This document shows positions 46,735 through 55,385 of a DNA stretch of 64,000 bases, piece by piece. The notes under the pieces were generated by a model that was given only the letters and a program-made list of their open reading frames with translations, did not search any database and had not been told where the DNA came from. The translations under genes and the position numbers were made by a program. Positions within the stretch are counted from its first letter, which is position 1. Every line of letters starts with the position of its first letter. Source of the DNA: Alcanivorax borkumensis SK2 (GTDB taxonomy: Bacteria; Pseudomonadota; Gammaproteobacteria; Pseudomonadales; Alcanivoracaceae); contig NC_008260.1 in the NCBI RefSeq assembly GCF_000009365.1, forward strand, positions 1,027,501 to 1,091,500, read 5' to 3'.

Positions 46735-47655
46735 TCAGCCCAGCTTGATGCCCTTGGCTTTGGCGACCATGGTTAGAATTTTGGTTACGTGGTCGCCACC
46801 GGTCATTATTTCGCTCGCGTTATCCATATTGCCGATTTGTTCAAAGTGGGCGGCAATACCATCCGCATTGCGCTCTTCGTCATTCAGGTAAACGCCTTCG
46901 CTTTCCATTATACGTACCATGGCGTAGCAACCAGCGCCAGCCAGCAGGATGCGATGGGTAGGGGCTTCGTTGCTTGCCAGGAACAGCACCGCCGGGGTGA
47001 TTTCCTTTGGCTCCAGCATGGCCAGCACTTTAGGCGGCATCAGGTCTTCAGTCATGCGAGTGGCGGCGGTAGGAGCAATGCAGTTTATCTTGATGTTGTA
47101 CTTTTCACCTTCCAAAGACAGGGTGTTCATCAGCCCGACCACTGCCAGCTTGGCGGAGCTGTAGTTGGCCTGCCCGAAGTTACCATACAGGCCGGAGGCA
47201 GAGGAGGTCATGACGATGCGGCCATAGCCCTGTTCGCGCATGATCGGCCAAACGGCCTTGCTGCAGATTTCTGAGCCGGTGAGGTGAACCGCCACGACTT
47301 TATCCCAGTCGTCCTGGGTCATCTTGACGAAGCTCTTGTCGCGAAGGATGCCCGCGTTGTTGATGAGCACATCAATGCGACCCCAGGTATCCATCACCTG
47401 TTTTACCATGGCTTCGACCTGAGCCATGTCGGAAACGTCTGCACCGTTGGCAATAGCGTCACCACCGGCAGCCTTGATTTCTGCAACCACTTGCTCGGCG
47501 GCTTCACTGGAACCACCGCTACCATCGCGAGCGCCCCCGAAATCATTCACTACCACTTTGGCGCCGAGTTTAGCCAGTTCCAACGCGTGGGATTTGCCCA
47601 GGCCATTGCCCGCGCCGGTGACGATGGCCACCTGATTATCAAAACGGATTGTCAT
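46735..47655 (-). CDS. SDR oxidoreductase, MFE-2-like (3R)-hydroxyacyl-CoA dehydrogenase type
   Basis: This 306-residue short-chain dehydrogenase has the N-terminal loop AIVTGAGNGLGKSHALELAK, then VVVNDFGGARDGSGGSS. The NNAG motif is NNAGILRDKSF, and the catalytic SSASGLYGNFGQANYSSAK holds Ser, Tyr and Lys. These segments and the roughly 50-residue C-terminal extension are those of the dehydrogenase part of peroxisomal MFE-2/HSD17B4. It would oxidise (3R)-hydroxyacyl-CoA with NAD+. The MaoC-type hydratase 165 bases upstream on the same strand is a likely partner. Confidence 0.9.
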   Translation of the reverse strand: MTIRFDNQVAIVTGAGNGLGKSHALELAKLGAKVVVNDFGGARDGSGGSSEAAEQVVAEIKAAGGDAIANGADVSDMAQVEAMVKQVMDTWGRIDVLINNAGILRDKSFVKMTQDDWDKVVAVHLTGSEICSKAVWPIMREQGYGRIVMTSSASGLYGNFGQANYSSAKLAVVGLMNTLSLEGEKYNIKINCIAPTAATRMTEDLMPPKVLAMLEPKEITPAVLFLASNEAPTHRILLAGAGCYAMVRIMESEGVYLNDEERNADGIAAHFEQIGNMDNASEIMTGGDHVTKILTMVAKAKGIKLG

Positions 47656-47678
47656 GGGTTATCTCTCTAAATTTTTTG

Positions 47679-47715
47679 AGTTGAAAAGTGCAAAATTCAA
47701 AGTTGAAACGCAAGT
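47679..47715. repeat. Palindromic intergenic repeat, copy f
   Basis: GAGTTGAAAAGTGCAAAATT followed by CAAAGTTGAAACGCAAG closely resembles the copy at 14106 (GAGTTGAACGTGAGACGTTC, then AAAGTTGAAA). It lies 24 bases before the SDR gene start. Confidence 0.65.
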
Positions 47716-47803
47716 AACGGCATTGTCGAGTGACGGGCTGTCACGCCGTGAAACAGGCACTAATGTGCGGAATGTTTCAGCTTAATAGCGCGTTCTCTTG
47801 CGA

Positions 47804-47825
47804 TTTAAACGTTGAACGTTTAACT
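47804..47825. repeat. Palindromic intergenic repeat, copy g
   Basis: TTTAAACGTTGAACGTTTAA followed by CT is the inverted partner of copy f. The TAA stop of the MaoC gene (complement of 47820-47822) lies inside it, so the insertion may have supplied the present stop codon. Confidence 0.65.
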
Positions 47826-48293
47826 CGGTACTACTACCGCCAGGCTTAACCACTGCGCCATCAAGGCAGGCTTTTCCTGACCTTCAATTTCAACTTTGAC
47901 ACCGTGGCGCAGCTGCCATTCTTGGTCGGAGCGCTGCTTCACTTCCAGCAGAGTGAAGGATCCTCGAATCTTACTTCCTTCGCGGACCGGGTTCATGAAG
48001 CGGACCTTGTCGAAGCCATAGTTGATGCCCATGACTTGCCCCTTGATGGTAGGCAGTACGTCCATAGCCATGGCCGATAGCATTGACAGAGACAGAAAGC
48101 CATGGGCAATGGTGGCACCAAAGGGGCTTTCCTTGGCGGCGCGCTCCGGGTCGGTATGGATCCATTGCGGGTCTTCGGTGAGTTCAGCGAAGCCATCGAT
48201 GCGTTGCTGGTCGACGGTACGCCACTGGGATGTGCCAACGCTTTTGCCAATGTTCGCCTGCAGCTCTTCAAGGGTGGTTTGCTGTTTGCTCAT
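47820..48293 (-). CDS. MaoC-family (R)-specific enoyl-CoA hydratase
   Basis: This 157-residue hot-dog fold hydratase carries the motif FAELTEDPQWIHTDPERAA with the catalytic Asp and His, followed by FGATIAHGFLSLSM. Such enzymes hydrate 2-enoyl-CoA to (3R)-hydroxyacyl-CoA. The ATG at 48293 begins a NodN-like N-terminus (MSKQQTTLEELQANIGKSVG); an upstream in-frame ATG lacks a ribosome-binding site. With the SDR next to it, it would form a hydratase/dehydrogenase pair like MFE-2 in two pieces. The stop codon lies in an intergenic repeat. Confidence 0.9.
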   Translation of the reverse strand: MSKQQTTLEELQANIGKSVGTSQWRTVDQQRIDGFAELTEDPQWIHTDPERAAKESPFGATIAHGFLSLSMLSAMAMDVLPTIKGQVMGINYGFDKVRFMNPVREGSKIRGSFTLLEVKQRSDQEWQLRHGVKVEIEGQEKPALMAQWLSLAVVVPS

Positions 48294-48998
48294 AGTGCTT
48301 TCCCGTTGGTGGCCCGGTAAGTAGCAGCCGAGATCCACTCTCCAAAATGTCTTTTAGAAGAAGGAGTATGTGGGTGACCTAATCAGTCGTAAAGGATGAA
48401 AGGCGCCATTAAGGGCGAAAAATATGTCATGGCTTGCTGTGTGGCCAATGGTGTATCTCTGACGCTATTTTAAACATTAGAAGCAAGCGGTTTTTTAGGA
48501 AGAAATTTTTAATAAACAATAGCCTAGGGTGGCCGGTGAGAGCGATTCTGATGGGCTTGCATAACACACTACCGCTGAGCAGCGTGACCCGTTAACCGGC
48601 TTGTCGGCCCCTGGTAATCAGTGCGAAACCCTATTCATAGTGGTGCTGGGAGAGGGTAAGCGTTAAGGAAAGAGCGTTGCTGGTGGCACGACAAAGCGTG
48701 ATGAAGCAACCATTGAGTGCGAAGGCGCTTTAACCGGCAGCTGGCGCGCTGCCTCTCCTAAACAAGCTCATCTCCTCTGGGCTTGGTTACCCCGCCGTTC
48801 TGCTCTTCGAGGCTGGCCCCAAAATATTGTGGCACTTTCGATAACAGGACATAGAACTTCAAAATTGCAGCCTCTGTGTCTTGAAGGGAGGCGCCATAAT
48901 GAATGGTGTTTATTCACAGGGATGAAGAATATCAATTTCACTAACTAATGGCGCTAATCTAATCTGGTTGAATATTATTTTGAGCCGAGGATACACGC
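48294..48998. other. 705-bp divergent spacer without recognised genes
   Basis: The region lies between the leftward MaoC gene and the rightward phosphatase gene. It is AT-rich at both ends, as expected of two promoters, and GC-rich in the middle (48540-48830). TTAACCGGC occurs twice (48592 and 48732 regions). No tRNA, open frame with a ribosome-binding site or clear terminator was found. A small RNA cannot be excluded. Confidence 0.5.
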
Positions 48999-49676
48999 AT
49001 GGCCCAGTTTTACCTTGTCCGCCACGGGCAAGCATCGTTCGGTACCGATAATTACGATCGCCTTTCCGAACTGGGTCACCAGCAAGCTCGCTGGCTGGGT
49101 GAGTATTTTGCCGAACGGGATATGGGCTTTGATGCCCTTGTGTGCGGTGATCTGGTACGGCATCGGGAAACGGGAGCCGGTATTTGTGAAGGCCTGGGTG
49201 TGGCCTTACCCGAAGACATTCAGTCCGGCCTTAACGAATTCGATTTCCAGTCACTGGTGAATGCCTACCTGGCTCAGCACCCGGACCAGGTGCCTAGCGA
49301 AGGTGCTCCGGTGGCGGCCTTTTACAAGGCCTTGAAAACGGCCATGAAACACTGGCGAATGGATACGCTGACCGGCGATCTGCCGGAAAGCTGGCAGGGC
49401 TTCTCTGACCGGGTTGCTGCCGCCCGCGATCACATCCAGCAGCAGTACAACGATAAGGACCGGTTGCTGATTGTCAGCTCTGGTGGTGCCATGGCCATGT
49501 TCATCAAACATATTCTTGGCGCGTCGGACGAGGCCGTAGTGGAGCTGAATCTGCAGATTCGTAACAGTAGTGTGAGCCACGGTTTTTTTAATCAAAAGGT
49601 GGTGCGTATGGCTAGTTTTAATAACGTGCCGCATCTAGATCGCCCTGACCGTTTCGACGCGATCACTTACTACTAA
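48999..49676 (+). CDS. Histidine phosphatase family protein (phosphoglycerate-mutase-like)
   Basis: This 225-residue protein of the histidine phosphatase superfamily has the catalytic RHG motif at the very start (MAQFYLVRHGQASFGTDNYD), followed by LSELGHQQARWLG. The second catalytic Arg/His region is VCGDLVRHRETG, and LIVSSGGAMAMFIKHILGA is the C-terminal catalytic stretch, where the usual His is replaced by Gly-Gly-Ala. It probably removes a phosphate from a small molecule. It is the first gene of an operon-like series with an acyl-CoA dehydrogenase and a kinase, which hints at a role in the same pathway. Confidence 0.85.
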   Translation: MAQFYLVRHGQASFGTDNYDRLSELGHQQARWLGEYFAERDMGFDALVCGDLVRHRETGAGICEGLGVALPEDIQSGLNEFDFQSLVNAYLAQHPDQVPSEGAPVAAFYKALKTAMKHWRMDTLTGDLPESWQGFSDRVAAARDHIQQQYNDKDRLLIVSSGGAMAMFIKHILGASDEAVVELNLQIRNSSVSHGFFNQKVVRMASFNNVPHLDRPDRFDAITYY

Positions 49677-49769
49677 TTTTCGTGCTTTGTGCTCCAACCT
49701 TGTACGCGCTGCATCGCATTTAACGCAGCCACGAGACTGCAGGAGCAAACGGGTAATAGGGAGAGCGTC

Positions 49770-50978
49770 ATGGATTTTCAGTACACAGAAAAAATGCAGA
49801 CATTGATCACTCAGGTGCGTGATTTTATTAACAACGAAATCCGCCCGGCGGAAAACGTGTATTACGAGCAGCTGGCAAAGAGCCCGTGGGAAACGCCGCC
49901 GATCATGGATGAACTGAAAGAAAAGGCCCGAGCTAAAGGGTTATGGAACCTGTTTTTGCCTACAGAGTACGCAGAGTACAGCGCAGGCTTAAGTAACCTG
50001 GAGTATGCGCCGCTGGCAGAAGAAATGGGGCGCTGTCGTATTGCATCCGAAGCGTTTAACTGTGCTGCTCCGGATACTGGCAATATGGAGGTGCTGGCAA
50101 AATACGGCAACGATGCTCAGAAAGAACAGTGGTTGTTGCCGTTGTTGGAAGGCCGTATTCGTAGTGCCTTCGCCATGACCGAGCCGCAAGTGGCGTCCTC
50201 TGACGCGACTAATATCGAAACGCGTATAACGGAAGATGGCGACGATTACATCATCAACGGCCGTAAGTTTTATATCAGCGGCGCCATGCGAAAAACCTGC
50301 GAAATTATGATTGTCATGGGCAAGAGCAGCCCGGATAACCCCAACCGCCACCAGCAGCAATCCCAGATTTTGGTGCCTACCAATACCCCCGGGGTCAACA
50401 TTGTTCGCCCGATGCAGGTATTTGGTTACAACGATGCACCCGAAGGCCATGCCGACGTTATTTTCGACAATGTGCGTGTGCCCAAGGCCAATATAATTCT
50501 CGGTGAAGGGCGGGGTTTCGAAATCGCTCAGGGGCGCCTGGGTCCGGGCCGGATTCACCACTGCATGCGTATGATCGGCGCGGCTCAGGAGGCGTTTGAG
50601 ATGATGTGCAAGCGGGTAAACCAGCGTGAAGTGTTCGGTGCGCCCATGAGCAAGCAGGGCTCGGTGCGCGAAGATATCGCCAAATCTTACTGCGAGATTG
50701 AGCAGGCACGGTTGCTGACGCTGAAAGCCGCAGACGCCATGGATCGCTCAGGTAACAAAGACGCGAAGGATTTGATCGCTATGATCAAGGTGGTTGCGCC
50801 TAATATGGCGTTAAATGTTATCGACCGGGCGATTCAGATCCACGGTGCCGTGGGCTTGAGCCAGGATACGCCGTTGGTTCACTTCTTTAGCTACGCGCGC
50901 ACGCTGCGTCTGGCCGATGGCCCGGATCAGGTGCACATGATGCAGTTGGGCCGGAACATGGCTAAACAATTCGCCTGA
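49770..50978 (+). CDS. Acyl-CoA dehydrogenase, ACAD10/11 type
   Basis: This 402-residue flavoprotein has [20 protein letters not shown] in the FAD-binding region, then [26 protein letters not shown] and a C-terminal [20 protein letters not shown]. [13 protein letters not shown] and RIHHCMR are typical of the ACAD10/ACAD11 branch rather than of ordinary fatty acyl dehydrogenases. In animals that branch is fused to an APH-like kinase; here the kinase is the next gene. The ATG at 49770 follows GGGAGAG. It may remove phosphate from 4-phosphoacyl-CoA to give 2-enoyl-CoA; this is inference. Confidence 0.92.
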   Translation: MDFQYTEKMQTLITQVRDFINNEIRPAENVYYEQLAKSPWETPPIMDELKEKARAKGLWNLFLPTEYAEYSAGLSNLEYAPLAEEMGRCRIASEAFNCAAPDTGNMEVLAKYGNDAQKEQWLLPLLEGRIRSAFAMTEPQVASSDATNIETRITEDGDDYIINGRKFYISGAMRKTCEIMIVMGKSSPDNPNRHQQQSQILVPTNTPGVNIVRPMQVFGYNDAPEGHADVIFDNVRVPKANIILGEGRGFEIAQGRLGPGRIHHCMRMIGAAQEAFEMMCKRVNQREVFGAPMSKQGSVREDIAKSYCEIEQARLLTLKAADAMDRSGNKDAKDLIAMIKVVAPNMALNVIDRAIQIHGAVGLSQDTPLVHFFSYARTLRLADGPDQVHMMQLGRNMAKQFA

Positions 50979-51062
50979 TTTCAGGTGTGGCCCGCAGCGT
51001 CAATCGCGTTCTGGGTGTTGCTTTTTGCGCAGCAGAAAAAAGAAGAACAGTAGGAGGGCTCC

Positions 51063-52100
51063 ATGTCCCAGATAGATACACAGAAACTGGCTGAGTATTT
51101 TGAGCAGCATATCGAGGGCTTCAAGGGTCCCATTGAAGCGGAGAAATTCGAGGGGGGGCAGTCCAACCCTACCTTCAAGATTACGGCCGCCTCTGGCTCC
51201 TATGTGCTGCGCCGTCAGCCGCCGGGCAAACTGCTCAAATCCGCCCATGCGGTGGATCGCGAATTCCGTGTTATGGCCGCGTTGAAAGACACCGATGTAC
51301 CGGTGCCCAATGTGCTGCACCTGTGCGAAGACCGTGATGTTATCGGCTCCATGTTCTATGTGATGGAGTTTTGCGAAGGACGCATTCTCTGGGATGCGGC
51401 GCTTCCCGAGGCGGGAGAGGGCGATGCCGCAAATGCGGCACGCCGCGAGATGTACTCGCAAATGAACCGGGTGCTGGCGGCCATTCACAGTGTGGACCTG
51501 GAGGCCGTCGGCCTGACTGATTACGGTAAGCCGGGCAGTTATTTTGAACGTCAACTCGACCGCTGGACCCAGCAGTACGACGCGTCCAAATTGCAGGAAA
51601 TTGCGGCCATGGATTCGCTGATCGCCTGGTTACAGACCCATCAACCAGAGGATGACGGCCAAGTGTCACTGGTGCACGGTGATTACCGCTTGGACAACTT
51701 GATGTGGCACCCGCAAAAGCCGCAAGTCATGGCGGTGCTGGATTGGGAGTTATCCACCTTGGGCCATCCACTGGCGGATCTGGCGTATCAGTGTATGGGT
51801 ATGCGAATGCCTCAACGAGGCGCCAAGATGGCCGGTCTGCAAGGCAAAGACCGTACTGCGTTGGGTATTCCTACTGAAAAAGAATACGTGGCCATGTATT
51901 GCGAGCGCCGTGGTATTGCCCATATCGACAATTGGGAATTTTATCTGGCATTCAGTTTTTTCCGCCTTGCGGCCATTTGCCAGGGAGTCGCGAAAAGGGC
52001 TCAAGACGGTAATGCCTCCAGCAAGCAGGCCTCTCAAGTAGGTGCTCTGGTCGAGCCACTGGCCTCCATGGCCATGCAAATTATTAATGAAGGGGCATAA
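51063..52100 (+). CDS. APH-family kinase (ACAD10/11-type phosphotransferase)
   Basis: This 345-residue aminoglycoside-phosphotransferase-fold kinase has the glycine-poor loop FEGGQSNPTFKITA, the lysine-bearing RRQPPGKLLKSAHAVDREF and the catalytic loop LVHGDYRLDNLMWHP. The metal-binding motif is VLDWELSTLGHPLADLAY. These match the kinase half of ACAD10/ACAD11 and the bacterial LvaA-type kinase, which phosphorylates the 4-hydroxy group of hydroxyacyl-CoA. It is 84 bases downstream of the matching dehydrogenase, with ribosome-binding site GGAGGG. It is unlikely to confer antibiotic resistance. Confidence 0.9.
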   Translation: MSQIDTQKLAEYFEQHIEGFKGPIEAEKFEGGQSNPTFKITAASGSYVLRRQPPGKLLKSAHAVDREFRVMAALKDTDVPVPNVLHLCEDRDVIGSMFYVMEFCEGRILWDAALPEAGEGDAANAARREMYSQMNRVLAAIHSVDLEAVGLTDYGKPGSYFERQLDRWTQQYDASKLQEIAAMDSLIAWLQTHQPEDDGQVSLVHGDYRLDNLMWHPQKPQVMAVLDWELSTLGHPLADLAYQCMGMRMPQRGAKMAGLQGKDRTALGIPTEKEYVAMYCERRGIAHIDNWEFYLAFSFFRLAAICQGVAKRAQDGNASSKQASQVGALVEPLASMAMQIINEGA

Positions 52101-52199
52101 AGCCACGGCAAGCTGCAAGCGAAAAGGAAAGCCGGGCGGCAATGTGGCTATTGTGCTTTCGAATAGCCGCAGGCTATGGGGCTTGCGGCTTATGGCCTT
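52100..52199. repeat. Structured inverted-repeat spacer before the SDR gene
   Basis: AAGCCACGGCAAGCTGCAAG (52100-52119) is mirrored imperfectly by GCTTGCGGCTTATGGCCTT (52181-52199). Inside lies a perfect repeat GGCTATT (52146-52152) with AATAGCC (52162-52168). The spacer overlaps the end of the kinase gene and lies just before the SDR gene. It resembles other palindromic intergenic elements. Confidence 0.5.
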
Positions 52200-52216
52200 T
52201 TTTCGGGAGAGAAATA

Positions 52217-52981
52217 ATGGGTACCGATCTTTTTAATCTTGAGGGCAAGGTTGCTCTGGTGACCGGCGCGAGCCGGGGTATTGGCGAAGAAATTGCCCGC
52301 CTGTTGGCAGAGCAGGGCGCCCATGTGATTGTGTCCAGCCGTAAGATTGATGGCTGTCAGGTCGTTGCCGATGCCATTAAGGCAGACGGTGGCAGCGCAG
52401 AAGCTTTTGCTTGTCATGTGGGCGAGCTGGCGCAAATTGAAGCGGTGTTTTCCCATATCCGTAAGGTGCACGGAAAACTCGATATTTTGGTAAACAATGC
52501 CGCGGCTAATCCATTTTTCGGGAATATTCTTGATACCCCGGTGGACGCCTTCGATAAGACCGTGGATGTGAACTTACGTGGTTACTTTTACATGTCCGTG
52601 GAAGGGGGCAAGTTGATGCGCGAAAACGGCGGTGGCGCTATCGTCAATACTGCTTCGGTGAATGGTCTGACTCCGGGCGAAGGCCAGGGGGTGTATTCCA
52701 TTTCTAAAGCTGCCGTGATCAGCATGACCAAGGCGTTTGCCAAAGAGTGTGCGCAATTCAACGTGCGAGTGAATGCGTTGCTGCCGGGGCTGACTAAAAC
52801 CAAGTTCGCCGGTGCCCTGTTTGCCAACGAAGATATCTATAAACAGGCCCTGAGCCAAATCCCCATGCGTCGTCACGCGGAACCCAAAGAAATGGCCGGC
52901 ACGGTCCTTTATCTAGTCTCTGATGCTGCCAGCTTCGTGACAGGTGAGTGTGTTGTGGTTGATGGCGGCTTTACGATTTAA
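52217..52981 (+). CDS. SDR-family oxidoreductase
   Basis: This 254-residue classical short-chain dehydrogenase has the cofactor loop VALVTGASRGIGEEIARLL, NNAAANPFFG and the active-site segment ASVNGLTPGEGQGVYSISK with Ser, Tyr and Lys. The C-terminal FVTGECVVVDGGFTI is typical. The ATG at 52217 follows GGGAGAG. It lies downstream of the ACAD10/11-like pair and could oxidise or reduce a hydroxyacyl-CoA in the same route; the substrate is unknown. Confidence 0.9.
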   Translation: MGTDLFNLEGKVALVTGASRGIGEEIARLLAEQGAHVIVSSRKIDGCQVVADAIKADGGSAEAFACHVGELAQIEAVFSHIRKVHGKLDILVNNAAANPFFGNILDTPVDAFDKTVDVNLRGYFYMSVEGGKLMRENGGGAIVNTASVNGLTPGEGQGVYSISKAAVISMTKAFAKECAQFNVRVNALLPGLTKTKFAGALFANEDIYKQALSQIPMRRHAEPKEMAGTVLYLVSDAASFVTGECVVVDGGFTI

Positions 52982-53224
52982 CACTCACGTTGCTATCAAA
53001 CCGTTATAGGTCTTCGCTTTTAGGGGGCAAAACGCGGGTAGGGTGCTCCGGTGCTCTCGGTGCGGTGAGGCTAGGTAGATTTTTAGTGTATCTGCCTGTT
53101 TTCCGTTTTGCTGCCTTCGTTTGTGCCCAGATAAGGGAAGGCCTACAGCGGCTTTTTGTAAGCAGATGGATGCCCAAGGCGGGTCAAGAGTGTTGTTTTA
53201 CCGCTTTCGGTGCAGGAGGAAGTA

Positions 53225-53995
53225 ATGGATCCAATTCTCGATTTTACCGGCAAGACGGCGTTGATCACCGGTGCGGCCAGCGGTTTTGGCAAATTACTGG
53301 CACAAGAACTGGGTAAGCGCGGTGCCGCGCTGGTATTGGGCGATATCAATATGGATGCCCTTAACCCGTTGGCAGACACACTGGCTGAGCAGGGCGTTAA
53401 AGTTGCCGCACTGCGCTGTGACGTGTCCAGTGAGGCGGATTGTAAAGCCATGGTGGATGCGGCGCTGTCTCAGTTCGGTCACCTGGACTTGGCTGTGAAC
53501 AATGCGGGTATTGCCCACGGTTTTATTCCGTTTACGCAATTGAGCGAAGAAGTGCTGGATCAGCAGATGAACGTGAACGTTAAAGGCGTGATGTTCGGCA
53601 TGAAGCACCAAATCGATGCCATGAAGGTGGGCGGCGGCAGTATCGTCAACGTGAGTTCCATGGCGGGGTTAGGTGGTGCGCCTAAAATAGGGGCCTACTC
53701 GGCGGCCAAGCATGCGGTGATTGGGCTCACACGCACAGCAGCAGTGGAATATGCCAAGCGCAACATTCGCGTGAATGCGATCTGCCCGTTTTATACTCAT
53801 ACACCGATGCTGGATGAAGGTGAGCTAGCAAAAAACAGGGAACAGGTGCATGCCATGCTTGCCTCCGGTTGCCCAATGAAGCGACTGGGACAGCCCTCTG
53901 AGATTGTTGCAGCCATGCTCATGCTGCTGTCGCCGGCCAACAGCTATATGAGTGGCCAGGCCCTTGCTGTGGATGGTGGTGTATCCGCGTTTTGA
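53225..53995 (+). CDS. SDR-family oxidoreductase
   Basis: This 256-residue short-chain dehydrogenase has TALITGAASGFGKLLAQELG, AVNNAGIAHGFIPFTQL and the active-site stretch NVSSMAGLGGAPKIGAYSAA followed by K. The C-terminal MSGQALAVDGGVSAF closes it. The ATG at 53225 lies behind a near-perfect AGGAGGA (53214-53220). It is the fifth gene in the same direction after the phosphatase, with 243 bases before it, so it may have its own promoter. The substrate is unknown. Confidence 0.9.
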   Translation: MDPILDFTGKTALITGAASGFGKLLAQELGKRGAALVLGDINMDALNPLADTLAEQGVKVAALRCDVSSEADCKAMVDAALSQFGHLDLAVNNAGIAHGFIPFTQLSEEVLDQQMNVNVKGVMFGMKHQIDAMKVGGGSIVNVSSMAGLGGAPKIGAYSAAKHAVIGLTRTAAVEYAKRNIRVNAICPFYTHTPMLDEGELAKNREQVHAMLASGCPMKRLGQPSEIVAAMLMLLSPANSYMSGQALAVDGGVSAF

Positions 53996-54088
53996 TTTGC
54001 CGTTTTGGGTTCGGCTTGTGGGCTTGTTTGAAGGTTAACGGGGGGGGCTTTCGGCGTGTATGCGCCTTCTTTTAGGCTGGTTAGCAAG

Positions 54089-54110
54089 CTATGCCCCATT
54101 TGGGGCATAG
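54089..54110. repeat. Perfect 10-bp palindrome between convergent genes
   Basis: CTATGCCCCA (54089-54098) and TGGGGCATAG (54101-54110) are inverted with two bases between. No U-tract follows. It may act as a transcript end for the SDR gene or as a protein-binding site. A second inverted pair, GCCGTCG (54139-54145) and CGACGGC (54162-54168), lies downstream. Confidence 0.5.
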
Positions 54111-54227
54111 TGCAGGCACTTTTGAAGGCATGTTGGTTGCCGTCGATTAAAGTGCAAAAAACGACGGCGCGCCAGCCGGAGTACCCTGAAGGCTATGTAA
54201 GCATACAGGGCGCTTTTCAACGGCTCT

Positions 54228-55169
54228 TTAGTGCGTTTTTTTACCTTTACCTTTGCGCTGGGTTGCCTGGGCATGTTGCTCGGTGAGCAGGCCGTTCGGT
54301 CCAAACAGTTTTTCTCGCCATTCCTCCAGCAACGCATCGGTGTCGTGCTGGGAAGGGTGGAAATCTCGTTTAAAGAAATCTAGGTACTGGGGCGTTAATT
54401 TGGTGAACAACCCTTTGCGACCGAACAAAAAGGTGAGGCCTTTCCAGTTACTTTTCAGATCAAACAGGCGACCGTCTGAGGCCAACATGCGTGCCTGGAA
54501 GGCGGCCATTACGGTGAAGAAAAGGACGGTGGTTGGGATCATAGCACCAGTACGAATGGCGTAGCTGCCGCTGACTTTCTCATAGACATCGTAGGCCACG
54601 GTTTTGTGTTCGTTTTCTTCCAGCGCATGCCATAACCACAGTTTTAACGTGGTTTCATCAATGAGTTTTTTCTGATGCTCGTCTTCACGTAGCAGCTGTT
54701 CAGCGATGATGGCAGTGTAATGTTCCAGGCACACCGTGGTGGCTAGCTGGAAAATTTTTGGGGTACGTTTTTGCATCAGGCCGATCAGTTTGCCCAGGGA
54801 TTTGTCCAGCTTGTCCGTGGGGTAGCCGAATTTCATGCCCATATTGTTCCAGGCTTCATGCTCTTTACTGTGCATGGCTTCTTGGCCAATAAATCCGGCC
54901 ACCTGTGCTTTCAGTGTGCTGTCGGTAATTTCTTTACGGTAATGACGCACGGAATCTACGAAGAAAGCTTCGCCTTTTGGGAACAGGGTGGACATGCTCA
55001 ACCAGAACGCGCTCAGAAAGGGGTCGTTATCGTAGAAGTACCGAACGGATGTTTTGTCATCAAATTCAAAGTCGAGCCGACGGGGTGGAATATCCACGGT
55101 GGCGCCCAACGGCACTTTCTGGGCCTTCGCTTGGCCTGACTCAATGGTGGTGGATGCTGTTGTTGTCAT
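54228..55169 (-). CDS. Metal-dependent hydrolase family protein (PF10118)
   Basis: This 313-residue protein of the predicted metal-dependent hydrolase family has a ferritin-like set of helices carrying Glu/His motifs: GQEAMHSKEHEAW, CLEHYTAIIAEQLLREDEHQ and ALEENEHKTVAYDVYE. This ExxH-type pattern suggests a di-iron site rather than a simple hydrolase. It contains one hydrophobic stretch (GAMIPTTVLFFTVMAAFQ) that could associate with the membrane. The start follows CAGGAGT. A palindrome 48 bases upstream matches the one at the efflux operon. Its function is unproven. Confidence 0.85.
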   Translation of the reverse strand: MTTTASTTIESGQAKAQKVPLGATVDIPPRRLDFEFDDKTSVRYFYDNDPFLSAFWLSMSTLFPKGEAFFVDSVRHYRKEITDSTLKAQVAGFIGQEAMHSKEHEAWNNMGMKFGYPTDKLDKSLGKLIGLMQKRTPKIFQLATTVCLEHYTAIIAEQLLREDEHQKKLIDETTLKLWLWHALEENEHKTVAYDVYEKVSGSYAIRTGAMIPTTVLFFTVMAAFQARMLASDGRLFDLKSNWKGLTFLFGRKGLFTKLTPQYLDFFKRDFHPSQHDTDALLEEWREKLFGPNGLLTEQHAQATQRKGKGKKTH

Positions 55170-55216
55170 GGTGTACTCCTGTCCCTGGCGGCAGAGTCGC
55201 CGCTGAATTCATACTG

Positions 55217-55234
55217 TTACATTACTCAATGTAA
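55217..55234. promoter_or_regulatory. Operator-like palindrome TTACATT-N4-AATGTAA
   Basis: TTACATT (55217-55223) and AATGTAA (55228-55234) form a perfect inverted repeat with a four-base gap. It lies 48 bases upstream of the PF10118 gene start. The central twelve defined bases (TACATT, AATGTA) are identical to those of the palindrome at 63284-63301 beside the TetR gene. Confidence 0.6.
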
Positions 55235-55385
55235 TGAATGTTCAGGGTTAGAGTAGGTGAGGTAAATGGCATTTTCGCGCCCGGGTCGGGGCTAGAGGGC
55301 CAATCAGCCACGCTGAGCGTGCAATTGGACCCCCTCTGCGAGTGCACAAAACAAGGTTTTTGATTGTCCATTGAGGACGAAGGCG

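Noticed and set aside
51063..52100. Aminoglycoside resistance gene, as the APH fold might suggest.
   Set aside because: The sequence matches the ACAD10/11-linked kinase branch, and the neighbours are acyl-CoA genes.
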